Source: CAZFYZ01 sp964523735 (GTDB lineage Bacteria; Armatimonadota; UBA5829). From it: DNA of 36,592 bases. The position numbers were made by a program, and so were the translations under genes. A model generated the notes under the pieces. That model was not told the DNA's origin and did not search any database. It worked only from the letters and a program-made list of their open reading frames with translations. The stretch covers positions 1 to 36,592 of the forward strand of contig CAZFYZ010000031.1 in the NCBI GenBank assembly GCA_964523735.1, given 5' to 3'. Shown here in pieces: positions 7,050 through 14,470 of the stretch. Within the stretch, counting starts at the first letter, position 1. Every line of letters begins with the position of its first letter.

Positions 7050-8160
7050 CGACAGACAACCGCATAGAGTCGTGGTCAAGGTCGGAACATCCAGCCTCGT
7101 GAGCGAGACCGGCTCCCTCAATCGCGCCAAGATGTCCACACTGGTCAGCCAGCTGGCTTCCGCCAAGCAGCAGGGGATGGATGTTGTCCTTGTCACCTCC
7201 GGCGCGATACGAGCCGGCATGGAGCGTCTCGGCATCCCTCGCCGCCCGCGCAACATCCCGGATCAGCAGGCCAGCGCGGCTGTTGGTCAAAGTTTGCTGA
7301 TGAAAACCTATACAGAGTTGTTCTCAGAGCACGGCGTCATCACTGCGCAGGTGCTTGTTACGCGAGACGACTTTCACGACCGCATTCGCTATCTGAACGC
7401 GCGTAATACGATGCACACCCTCTTCCGATTCGGATGCATGCCCATCGTAAATGAGAACGATACTGTTGCCACGGAAGAGATCAGGTTCGAGGAGAACGAT
7501 ACCCTCAGCGCGCTTGTCGCTGCTTGTGTTGACGCCGATCTGCTGCTGAATCTGTCGGACGTGGATGGTCTCTACAACGGCGATCCCCGCACCAATCCCG
7601 ACTGCAGGTTGATCGAAGAAGTCGCCGAGCTCACTCCGGAGATAGAATCGCTCGCGGGCGGAGCGGGTTCAGACGCCGGCAGCGGAGGCATGCGCTCCAA
7701 GATCGAAGCAGCCAAGATCGCCGTGAACTCCGGTGTTCGCATGGTCATCGCCCGCGCCTCGCGTCCTGATGTTATTCCCGACGTTCTGTCGGGCAGATGC
7801 GTAGGCACGCGGTTCTTGTCCAGCGAGACCGGCCTCAACCACCGCAAGCGCTGGATTGCCTTCGCGAGCCGCGTCAAAGGCACGATCACTGTCAACGAGG
7901 GCGCGAGTAAGATGCTCTTGGATAGAGGCAAGAGCCTGCTGGCCGCCGGAATCACAGGCTGCCAGGGATCATTCAGCGTTGGAGATCTCGTTGCAATCGC
8001 GGATGAGAACGATCAGCCCATCGCCCGCGGTCTCACCAACTACGGCTCCGCGGAGATCAAGCTGATACAAGGTAAGCGTTCGACCGACATCGAAAAGATA
8101 CTCGGCTACAAAGACTTTGACGAGGTCATCCACCGCGACAACCTGGTCTTGGGTGTATAG
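7039..8160 (+). CDS. proB: Glutamate 5-kinase (proline synthesis, step 1)
   Basis: The 373-residue product phosphorylates the gamma-carboxyl of glutamate with ATP. The amino-acid-kinase domain (about 1-260) shows VVKVGTSSLV, VTSGAIRAGMERLG, NENDTVATEE with ENDTLSALVA, LLNLSDVDGLY and GGMRSKIEAA. A C-terminal PUA domain follows (about 280-365, TVNEGASKMLLDRGKSLL), as in the long ProB type that is usually feedback-inhibited by proline. The ATG lies inside the end of obg. proA follows after a 96-nt spacer filled with inverted CACGAAA repeats, so the two proline genes form one unit. Confidence 0.97.
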   Translation: MKHSDRQPHRVVVKVGTSSLVSETGSLNRAKMSTLVSQLASAKQQGMDVVLVTSGAIRAGMERLGIPRRPRNIPDQQASAAVGQSLLMKTYTELFSEHGVITAQVLVTRDDFHDRIRYLNARNTMHTLFRFGCMPIVNENDTVATEEIRFEENDTLSALVAACVDADLLLNLSDVDGLYNGDPRTNPDCRLIEEVAELTPEIESLAGGAGSDAGSGGMRSKIEAAKIAVNSGVRMVIARASRPDVIPDVLSGRCVGTRFLSSETGLNHRKRWIAFASRVKGTITVNEGASKMLLDRGKSLLAAGITGCQGSFSVGDLVAIADENDQPIARGLTNYGSAEIKLIQGKRSTDIEKILGYKDFDEVIHRDNLVLGV

Positions 8161-8172
8161 GGAGAGACCCAT

Positions 8173-8242
8173 CACGAAAACACGACATAGGGGAAAGCAC
8201 GAAAACGGATTTCGTGTTTTCATTCCCTTTGGTGGTTTCGTG
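8173..8242. repeat. Nested inverted repeats of CACGAAA between proB and proA
   Basis: CACGAAA occurs at 8173-8179 and 8198-8204, and its complement TTTCGTG at 8210-8216 and 8236-8242. They form an inner hairpin, extended by GGGAA...TTCCC, nested in an outer one. No T-tract follows. The spacer is otherwise unexplained and resembles the window's other low-complexity 7-base gene-start repeats. Confidence 0.55.
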
Positions 8243-8256
8243 ACAAAGAAGAACGT

Positions 8257-9511
8257 ATGACTGACACGGAACTGAAATGTAAGCAAGCCAAAGCCGCGTC
8301 CATGAAGCTCGCCACCATCGGCAGCGCGGTAAAAGACCGTGCGCTGCTCGCGATGGCAGACGCCTTCGTTGCAAACAAAGCCGCCATATTCGAGGCCAAC
8401 AAGATCGACTTGGCCGCGGCTGAGAAGAACGGCATTACGGGCGCAATGCTCAAGCGCCTTACCCTCGATGAGAAGAAAGTGGCGCAGATGGCCGATGGCG
8501 TGCGGCAAATCGCCGCGCTCCGCGACCCCATCGGGGAGACCATCGAGGGCTACGTCCGCCCGAACGGTATGGAGATCCGCAAGGTCCGCGTGCCGATCGG
8601 CGTGATCGGGATTATCTTTGAATCCCGTCCCAATGTGACGGCCGATGCCGCCGCCCTGTGTCTCAAGGCTGGAAACGCGGTGATCTTGCGCGGAGGCTCC
8701 GAGGCTATCAACTCCAACCTGGCAATCGCCCGCATCATCCAGCAAGCGATCACCGCGGCGGGCATCCCAGAGGGCGCGGTCCAGATCATCGAGACCACCG
8801 ACCGCGCCGCCGCACAAGAGCTCATGACGATGAAGGACTACATCGACTGCCTGATCCCGCGCGGTGGCAAGGGCCTGGTCAAGACAGTCGTTGAGAACTC
8901 CCAGATCCCGGTGGTCTGGCATCTCGACGGCAACTGCCATGTCTATGTCGATGCCGGAGCCGACCTCGCAATGGCCGAAGAGCTAGCTGTGAACGCCAAG
9001 GTCCAGAATCCAGGCGTGTGCAATGCCATGGAAACTCTTCTTGTGAGCGAACAAATCGCTCCCGAGTTTCTTCCAAAGATATGTAAACGTCTGGCCGATG
9101 CGGGCGTTGAAATAAGGGGCTGTGACAAGTCCCGCGCCATCGTCGATGGCCTGAAACTCGCGACCGAGGAGGACTGGGAGACAGAGTATCTCGACCTGGC
9201 CCTCGCGCTCAAGGTCGTGCCTGGCATTGACGAAGCAATCGAGCACATTAACACATATGGCAGCCGTCACTCGGACGCGATCNNNNNNNNNNACTGAGGA
9301 CTATACTGCCGCGCATCAGTTCTCGATGGAGGTCGACTCGGCTTGCGTGTTCGTTAATGTCTCGACTCGCTTCTCGGATGGCTACGAGTTCGGCAAAGGC
9401 GCGGAGATGGGCATCTCGACCCAGAAACTCCACGCCCGGGGGCCGATGGGCGTGGAGGAGATCACGACTTACAAATACGTCGTCACGGGCAACGGGCAAC
9501 TTAGGGGATAG
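8257..9511 (+). CDS. proA: Gamma-glutamyl phosphate reductase (proline synthesis, step 2), interrupted by an assembly gap
   Basis: NADPH-dependent reduction of glutamyl-5-phosphate to the semialdehyde. The aldehyde-dehydrogenase-fold core shows VPIGVIGIIFESRPNVT, LRGGSEAINSN, the catalytic Cys in NPGVCNAMETLL and the end STQKLHARGPMGVEEITTYKYVV. Ten N at 9283-9292 interrupt it between SRHSDAI and TEDY. Homologues have about one residue there, so the real gap is probably about 3 nt and the gene is intact. The frame change across the N run comes from its arbitrary length. Only a weak ribosome binding site (AAGAAG) precedes the ATG. A 6-nt spacer leads to the next gene. Confidence 0.95.
9283..9292. 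other. Assembly gap (10 N) inside proA
   Basis: Ten N. The flanking codons are in different frames by one base, so the true distance must be a multiple of three, most likely 3 nt by comparison with ProA sequences. Confidence 0.9.
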
Positions 9512-9517
9512 CGACCG

Positions 9518-9946
9518 ATGCGCAGACATGGCCAACCCGATGATGTGACTGTGTTGAGAATCGGCGAACAGATAGCCGTTTCGCTGGCAAAAGAGCGGCT
9601 TGAGTCCGCGNNNNNNNNNNTGGTATTTTCTGGTGTAGCTGGCGATACTGCCATTGCAGCAGAAGATTATACAAAAGAGCGGCTTGAGTCCGCGGGGATC
9701 AGCTACGCGGTTGTCGGAGACACTTCTCAAGACCTGTTTGGATGGGGCAGGATAGGGACAGGCTTCAACTTCATCACGGGACCCGTTCAGTTCAGAGTGC
9801 ATCGAGACGATGAGGCCGCCGCCCGAGAGATCATCGGCGACCTCGCCGCGATCAGGCCGCGCAGGCTGCCTGTCTTGCTTCGGCTCGTTGCGGCGATCGT
9901 CCTGCTGCTGCCGATCATCGCGATGATTCTGCAGCGGCTTAGATAG
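9518..9946 (+). CDS. DUF2007-like small protein with C-terminal membrane segment, gapped
   Basis: AGGGG precedes the ATG. The sequence VTVLRIGEQIAVSLAKERLESA, then GISYAVVGD, a loop, then VQFRVHRDDEAAAREII fits the DUF2007 fold (a ferredoxin-like, PII-related domain called putative signal-transducing). It ends with one transmembrane helix (LPVLLRLVAAIVLLLPIIAMIL). Ten N at 9611 split the domain, and a 23-base segment encoding KERLESA occurs on both sides (9588-9610 and 9672-9694). Either two tandem DUF2007 units collapsed in assembly, or a contig overlap was left unmerged. The stretch after the gap (VFSGVAGDTAIAAEDY) also looks like a DUF2007 first strand and helix, which favours two units. 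The function of this family is unknown. Confidence 0.65.
   Translation: MRRHGQPDDVTVLRIGEQIAVSLAKERLESAXXXXVFSGVAGDTAIAAEDYTKERLESAGISYAVVGDTSQDLFGWGRIGTGFNFITGPVQFRVHRDDEAAAREIIGDLAAIRPRRLPVLLRLVAAIVLLLPIIAMILQRLR
9588..9694. repeat. 23-base exact direct repeat flanking a 10-N gap
   Basis: Copies lie at 9588-9610 and 9672-9694, with the N run (9611-9620) directly after the first copy. This is the typical position for an assembly break caused by a repeat. Confidence 0.85.
9611..9620. other. Assembly gap (10 N) inside the DUF2007-like gene
   Basis: Ten N directly after the first copy of the 23-base repeat. The true length is unknown. Confidence 0.9.
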
Positions 9947-9959
9947 GACAGGACCCATA

Positions 9960-9980
9960 ACTCAAAACTCAGAACTCAAA
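9960..9980 (+). repeat. Heptamer repeat (three units) before nadD
   Basis: Three consecutive units: actcaaa, actcaga, actcaaa. The run lies at the nadD gene start, possibly inside its 5' coding end. Confidence 0.6.
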
Positions 9981-10004
9981 ACCCGGAACGAGAAGCTCGG
10001 CATT

Positions 10005-10592
10005 ATGGGCGGGACATTTGATCCCGTTCATATCGGCCACCTGATCCTCGCCGAGCAGGCCTGGGAGCAGCTCGGCCTCGACAAGGTGCTGTTCATACCG
10101 GCAGGCGACCCTCCGCACAAGCCCGCGAATGGCGTCTCGAACGCCGAGGCGCGCTTTGAGATGACGCGCTTGGCGGTACAACACAATGAGCACTTCGAGT
10201 GCTCCCGGATCGAACTCGATCGTTCGGGTCCGTCCTACACGATTGACACGATCCGTGAGCTCTTGCGGCACCACAATCAGGGGAGCATGTACTTGCTTAT
10301 GGGCGCGGACGAGGCCAAGTGCCTCATGTCCTGGAAAGACCCGCGCGCAATACAAGAGCTTGCGACCATCGTGGTTGCGGGGCGTCCCGGCCTCCCGTAC
10401 GATGAGGCGGTGGCCGGTCTGCCGCAAGACGTGGCGAGCAAGTTGCACAAACTGGATATGCCAGCGGTCGATATCTCTTCGACTGATATTCGGGAACGCA
10501 CCCGATCAGGTAGGTCGATTGCCTACCAGGTCCCTCGTGAGGTAGAATATTACGTGCGTGAGAACAGGCTATACGGTGGAGAAGTAGCATGA
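10005..10592 (+). CDS. nadD: Nicotinate-nucleotide adenylyltransferase (NAD synthesis); start codon unresolved
   Basis: Transfers AMP from ATP to nicotinate mononucleotide. The nucleotidyltransferase motif GGTFDPVHIGHL and the C-terminal SSTDIRERTRSGRS motif are intact. The ATG at 10005 is the first standard start, but it would remove the first beta strand (KLGI), which all NadD proteins have before GGTFDP. The frame is open back to 9927 and contains no ATG, GTG or TTG. The near-cognate choices are ATT at 10002 and ATA at 9957, the latter 8 nt after AGGA. The true start is therefore probably upstream at ATA 9957, through the heptamer repeat. The stop overlaps the next gene's start as ATGA. 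Confidence 0.93.
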   Translation: MGGTFDPVHIGHLILAEQAWEQLGLDKVLFIPAGDPPHKPANGVSNAEARFEMTRLAVQHNEHFECSRIELDRSGPSYTIDTIRELLRHHNQGSMYLLMGADEAKCLMSWKDPRAIQELATIVVAGRPGLPYDEAVAGLPQDVASKLHKLDMPAVDISSTDIRERTRSGRSIAYQVPREVEYYVRENRLYGGEVA

Positions 10593-11857
10593 GAGCTCTG
10601 GCCGGGGCTTCGCCCCGCAAACGTGGCACATCGTGGGTCGCGGTAATACTCGTCGTCTTGCTTGGGTCGGTGGTCGGCATAGGCGCCGGCACGTTTCTTG
10701 CCACGTCCCGCGACCCAATGAGGCAGACAAATACAAGCTGGGTCGACCTCATCAGAGGCGAGTTCGGCGGTGAGCGCTACGTTCGCATTCTGATGATTGG
10801 CGAGGATGACACGGCCAAGGGACGCAAGGACGGCAATGGCCTCTCGGATACGCTCGTCGTCATGGCACTCGATACAGAGACCAAAGAGGTACGAGCCATC
10901 TCGATTCCGCGCGATACTCGCGTCGAAATTCCCGGCCACGGCACCTCTAAGATCAACTCCGCCCACGTCTATGGCGGGCCCGAGCTCACAAAGCAGGCCG
11001 TGCAGGACCTGTTGGGTGTCCAGATCAACCGCTACATCAAGACCAACACGCACGGCTTGCGAGGGATGGTCGATCTGGTCGGAGGCGTGTACCTCATCGT
11101 CGACAAGGACATGCACTACACAGACCGCCACGGAGGGCTGTATATAGATCTCCATGCCAGTCCGGAGAAGCAGCTCCTTAATGGCAAGCAGGCGGAAGGC
11201 TATGTCAGATTCCGCCACGATGCCCACGGTGACAGCGGCTTCGAGTACAAAGACGGTAAGAAGATCGCTGTGGGCAGGATCGTCCGCCAGCAGATGTTCA
11301 TGCGCGCGCTTGCCAACCGCATCATGAGCATGGAACACAAACGTGATCGCGCCAACTTCCTGGCCACGGCCTACAATCGCCGTTACATCGTGAGCGACAT
11401 GAACCTGATGGACTGGGACGGCCTCGCGGACATCTTCAAGGACATCAAGCCTGAGAGCGTTAAGATGAGCGTGCTTCCCGGCTCGCCTGGTAGAGTGGGC
11501 AACGGCAGCTACTGGATTCCCGACGAGGAAGAACTGCCAAAAGCCGTCGCAATCGCTCTTCTGTTCCAGGACCCGCCGCCGACGGTAGAAGTACTCAACG
11601 GCAGCGGTGTCGTCGGAGCAGCCAAGAAGATCGCTGATCAGCTCGAGCAGGCTGGCTTCGAGATTATCCGTACCGATAACGCGCCCAAAGACGACTACCT
11701 GATGACCCAGGTCATAACGCACAAGGCCAAGGCAAAGACCGAACCGATAATGAGAATAGCGAGGCTCGTGGGCTCTAACGATGTCACAGACGATGGCATT
11801 CCCAACCCCAACGCGGACGTAACTGTAATAGTGGGCAAGGACTCCATAGTGCAATAG
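10589..11857 (+). CDS. LytR-CpsA-Psr (LCP) family cell-wall glycopolymer ligase with LytR_C domain
   Basis: The 422-residue product has a short cytoplasmic N-terminus, one transmembrane helix (about 16-39) and an extracytoplasmic LCP domain (about 65-250). LCP motifs include SDTLVVMALD, the catalytic-region SIPRDTRVEI, KINSAHVYGG and GYVRFRHDAHGD with conserved Arg and Asp. A LytR_C domain lies at about 330-420 (VEVLNGSGVVGAAKKIADQL ... VTVIVGKD). LCP enzymes move undecaprenyl-phosphate-linked glycopolymers onto peptidoglycan or other acceptors. The start overlaps the nadD stop by 4 nt. An LCP gene between nadD and rsfS is a common cluster in several bacterial phyla. Confidence 0.93.
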   Translation: MRALAGASPRKRGTSWVAVILVVLLGSVVGIGAGTFLATSRDPMRQTNTSWVDLIRGEFGGERYVRILMIGEDDTAKGRKDGNGLSDTLVVMALDTETKEVRAISIPRDTRVEIPGHGTSKINSAHVYGGPELTKQAVQDLLGVQINRYIKTNTHGLRGMVDLVGGVYLIVDKDMHYTDRHGGLYIDLHASPEKQLLNGKQAEGYVRFRHDAHGDSGFEYKDGKKIAVGRIVRQQMFMRALANRIMSMEHKRDRANFLATAYNRRYIVSDMNLMDWDGLADIFKDIKPESVKMSVLPGSPGRVGNGSYWIPDEEELPKAVAIALLFQDPPPTVEVLNGSGVVGAAKKIADQLEQAGFEIIRTDNAPKDDYLMTQVITHKAKAKTEPIMRIARLVGSNDVTDDGIPNPNADVTVIVGKDSIVQ

Positions 11858-11906
11858 CGCGGCCGTCAGCGCACGGGCCTCGCCGACAAACGTAGGAGAA
11901 AACGGC

Positions 11907-12257
11907 ATAGAAACCAAAGACAAACTCGAAATCGTCAAGACTATCCTCGCCGAGAAAAAGGCCGAGGATGTCGAAATCATAGATGTCAGCAGCCGCACGC
12001 TCGTTGCGGACTACTTCGTCATAGCCAGTGGCACCTCCAATACGCACATCAGGGCCATCACCGATGGGCTTATCGTTGATGGAAAGCAACGCGGGCTCCG
12101 CAAAGACCACGTCGAGGGCTACAAGGACGCGCGCTGGGTGCTGGTTGACTATGGCGACATAGTCGTGCACATTTTCGCCCCCGAGGAGCGAGGCTTCTAT
12201 GACATCGAGTCCCTCTGGAAACAGACCGCGATCAAGCTTGAAAAGGCATCTGATTGA
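11907..12257 (+). CDS. rsfS: Ribosomal silencing factor RsfS, with an apparent ATA start codon
   Basis: The frame encodes about 116 residues with the whole RsfS/Iojap core: EIIDVSSRTLVADYFVIASG, TSNTHIRAI, DARWVLVDYGDIVVHIFAPEERGFYDIESLW. The protein binds uL14 and blocks subunit joining under starvation. Length is normal. The frame opens at 11850 after a stop and contains no ATG, GTG or TTG before the conserved domain, nor any in the first half of the gene. ATA at 11907 lies 8 nt after TAGGAG (11893-11898) and gives a family-like N-terminus (ETKDKLEIV). ATA initiation or a base error at this codon are the options. The stop overlaps the next gene as TTGA. Confidence 0.92.
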   Translation: METKDKLEIVKTILAEKKAEDVEIIDVSSRTLVADYFVIASGTSNTHIRAITDGLIVDGKQRGLRKDHVEGYKDARWVLVDYGDIVVHIFAPEERGFYDIESLWKQTAIKLEKASD

Positions 12258-12907
12258 ACGCCGACGACCTCGCCAAACAGGCTGACTTCGACCGACACAT
12301 GACCGCGGCGCATGTTGCTCGCCGCCGGGGCGACTACGACCAGGCCGCTCAGTCCGTCGTCGAGGCCATGCGCATCCGTCCGGACGATCCGGACGCCCGC
12401 GAACTCGCCGCCGATATCCTCTACGCTCGCGGTGATATCGAGAAAGCCGCCGCCGAGTACAAGATCATCTTCGAGGCCGACAACACGCGCGCCTCCGCCG
12501 AGGAGAAGTTCGCCAAGGCCACGATAGAGCTGGCCGAGCAGAAGCGCCAGAAAGACCTCATGCAGCTTATGATCGACGACCCAGAGGCCTTCCGCAGGTC
12601 CTACCTGCCCACCCAACGCAGTCCATGGATCGCTGCGCTGCTCTCGGGCTTCCCGGGACTCGGGCACGTCTACTGCGGGAAGTACATCAGGGGGTCGATA
12701 GTATTCGTTGCGTCGTTCCTGTGCTGGTGGCTCTTTCTCACCCTGAGGCCCCAGGGAGTGCCAACCACACAGTTCTTTACCGACCTGAGCGCGGGGGCCG
12801 TGTTCTTCCTGAGCGCCGGAGTCGCGGTCCATCTCTTCGCCATCATCGACGCCGCCGCAATAGCCGAACGCACCACCAAAGGCGCCAAGAGACACTCTGA
12901 ACCATAG
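12254..12907 (+). CDS. TPR protein with C-terminal TM2-like membrane region
   Basis: TTG at 12254 overlaps the rsfS stop; AAAAGG lies 7 nt upstream. The 217-residue product has two or three TPR-like helical pairs (about 12-85: AAHVARRRGDYDQAAQSVVEAMRIRPDDPDA, then ARGDIEKAAAEYKIIF). A charged linker follows. From about 125 there is a membrane part with the GFPGLGHVYCGKYIRG motif typical of TM2-like small membrane domains and two hydrophobic helices. TPRs bind proteins, and TM2-like regions are common in membrane proteins of unknown role. It is the last gene of the obg-rsfS run. No specific function can be given. Confidence 0.75.
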   Translation: MNADDLAKQADFDRHMTAAHVARRRGDYDQAAQSVVEAMRIRPDDPDARELAADILYARGDIEKAAAEYKIIFEADNTRASAEEKFAKATIELAEQKRQKDLMQLMIDDPEAFRRSYLPTQRSPWIAALLSGFPGLGHVYCGKYIRGSIVFVASFLCWWLFLTLRPQGVPTTQFFTDLSAGAVFFLSAGVAVHLFAIIDAAAIAERTTKGAKRHSEP

Positions 12908-12954
12908 TAACCTGCCTAACCGACCAGACTCAGCCCATCTACGCCAGTCCGGCA

Positions 12955-13653
12955 TTAGAGGCAGGCAGGCGGGCCCGCGGCTTTGTTCTGGGTGTCCCTC
13001 ATCAGCCCTGCAAGGTCGGTGCCGCGAGTGGCTGTGTAGTCAGCGACTATGCTGTGGTTCCTGCGGAGCATCAAGACTACAAAGGAAACCTTGAACCGCT
13101 GGTTGATCTTCAGCACGTTTCCGTCCATAGACCACGTGCTGCTGTAGTCCCGCACCTTGCCGTTCTTGCCAAGGTTCAGCGGCATCCCGCTCACGCTTAC
13201 GCACCCGGTTGCCGTCCCCTGCAACCCACCGGAGGGGCATACGTTCAGAATCTCCGTCAGAACGTGCGTCTCAGGCTTCAGAACTGTGCCGTCAACCAAC
13301 ACATCCCCCTTGCCCGTGATGCTGTTTGTCGCGGTTCCGAGCGCGTCTATCTTGGTCGCAATGCACGAAGTCCCCGCCGCGACAGGCTCACAGGTCTTCG
13401 CATTGCTCCTATAGTAGCTGAATGCGGTTTCGTAGGTATCTGAGGTCACCTGCCTGGTGGTCGCCCGGAAGAACTTGGTCTCCGAGAGCTTGCCATCCGT
13501 CGATTGTGTAACCGTGCCGACCCACTCTCCCGGCATACTCAGGAAGAAACTTGCGACGCCGCTGCACTGGTTCAGAGCTTGGCAATGCGCCGAACCGCAG
13601 GCAGCAGCTATCAGCATTAACACGCTCGTCAGTACGTGTCCGGTCCTCAACAA
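12955..13653 (-). CDS. Exported protein of unknown function
   Basis: TTG at 13653 is supported by GCGAGGG 7 nt upstream. The 232-residue product has a signal peptide (VLTSVLMLIAAACGSAHCQA) and a compact, beta-rich extracytoplasmic region. That region carries several cysteines (NQCSG, KTCEP, TSCIA, NVCPSG, TGCVS, and PPACL at the end). Internal phrases such as PGEWVGTVTQSTDGKLSETKFFRAT and KINQRFKVSFVVLMLRRNHSIV resemble lipocalin-like or small calycin-type folds (strand-turn-strand, GEW... start), but I recognise no family. It is oriented against both neighbours and has its own transcription unit, divergent from maf. Confidence 0.7.
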   Translation of the reverse strand: MLRTGHVLTSVLMLIAAACGSAHCQALNQCSGVASFFLSMPGEWVGTVTQSTDGKLSETKFFRATTRQVTSDTYETAFSYYRSNAKTCEPVAAGTSCIATKIDALGTATNSITGKGDVLVDGTVLKPETHVLTEILNVCPSGGLQGTATGCVSVSGMPLNLGKNGKVRDYSSTWSMDGNVLKINQRFKVSFVVLMLRRNHSIVADYTATRGTDLAGLMRDTQNKAAGPPACL

Positions 13654-13817
13654 TGGTCTGCCCTCGCCCCACCTTAGTTGCCCATCGCGCTCGCCAGCGC
13701 GGGCACAACTGGTAATCTACCCACCTGTCCAACCACATATCCGCCGGCAGCGGGAAGAGCCATGTCATCGCTACCGATCCGATCATGTGAATACCCAATG
13801 GCCACTTGCATCGTGTA

Positions 13818-13826
13818 TGATATAGT
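13818..13826 (+). promoter_or_regulatory. Extended -10 promoter candidate for maf-znuABC
   Basis: TGATATAGT (TGn plus TATAGT) places a transcription start near 13833, a few bases before AGGAGA (13837-13842) and the TTG start at 13850. No clear -35 is seen. Confidence 0.45.
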
Positions 13827-13849
13827 ACCTACCGACAGGAGATGATGCT

Positions 13850-14431
13850 TTGCCCCAACCTGACGTGATACTTGCCTCAGCCTCGCCCAGACGGAGGGAA
13901 CTGCTCGCCCTCGTGTTTGACGATTTCAGAGTGATACCAAGCGAGTTCGACGAATCGCTTGTGCCGCCTGAGTTGAGCCCTGCCGAGCATGTCGTCTACT
14001 CGGCTGAGATGAAAGCGCGCGATCTCAAGGACAGGTTCCCGAATCCGCTCGTGATCGCCGCTGACACAGTTGTGGTTGTAAACAACGAGATCATGGGTAA
14101 ACCCTCTGATGTCGAGGACGCCGCTCGCATGCTGCGAGCACTGAGCGGGCGGGTGCACCAGGTCTACACGGGTGTTGCAGTGGCTCGGGGCGAGGTTCTC
14201 CACAGCGCGTGCGAGTCAACAGATGTCGAGTTCCGTGAGCTGACGGATGAGGTGGTGGCCCGCTACCTGGCCACGGGCGAACCAATGGACAAGGCCGGGG
14301 CCTATGCCATTCAGGGCAGGGCGTCGGTGCTCATCTCAGGCATACGTGGATGTTACTTCAACGTGGTAGGACTGCCTTTGTATAGGCTGAGCCTACTGCT
14401 TGAGCAGTTCGGCATGGGGCCTTTAGAGTGA
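13850..14431 (+). CDS. maf: Maf-like nucleoside triphosphate pyrophosphatase
   Basis: The TTG at 13850 lies 7 nt after AGGAGA. Two ATGs at 13842 and 13845 are out of frame. The 193-residue product carries LASASPRRRELL (substrate-loop motif), ADTVVVVNN with the catalytic Asp, MGKPSD, and the late motif GEPMDKAGAYAIQG. These are diagnostic of the Maf/YhdE house-cleaning pyrophosphatases, which hydrolyse dTTP/UTP or modified nucleotides. The AGAYAIQGRASV form matches the dTTP/UTP subgroup. It is followed after 39 nt by the metal-importer genes. Confidence 0.95.
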   Translation: MPQPDVILASASPRRRELLALVFDDFRVIPSEFDESLVPPELSPAEHVVYSAEMKARDLKDRFPNPLVIAADTVVVVNNEIMGKPSDVEDAARMLRALSGRVHQVYTGVAVARGEVLHSACESTDVEFRELTDEVVARYLATGEPMDKAGAYAIQGRASVLISGIRGCYFNVVGLPLYRLSLLLEQFGMGPLE

Positions 14432-14452
14432 GGAATGTCGATCCCACGGTTC

Positions 14453-14461
14453 TGGTATAAT
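14453..14461 (+). promoter_or_regulatory. Extended -10 TGGTATAAT just upstream of znuA
   Basis: TGG plus a perfect TATAAT (14456-14461). Transcription would begin near 14468, exactly at the GTG (14468) / ATG (14471) start codons, which implies a leaderless or nearly leaderless znuA transcript. Confidence 0.5.
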
Positions 14462-14470
14462 GGGGCAGTG

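Noticed and set aside
8257..9511. proA as a frameshifted pseudogene
   Set aside because: The frame change coincides with the 10-N placeholder; all catalytic motifs are intact on both sides.
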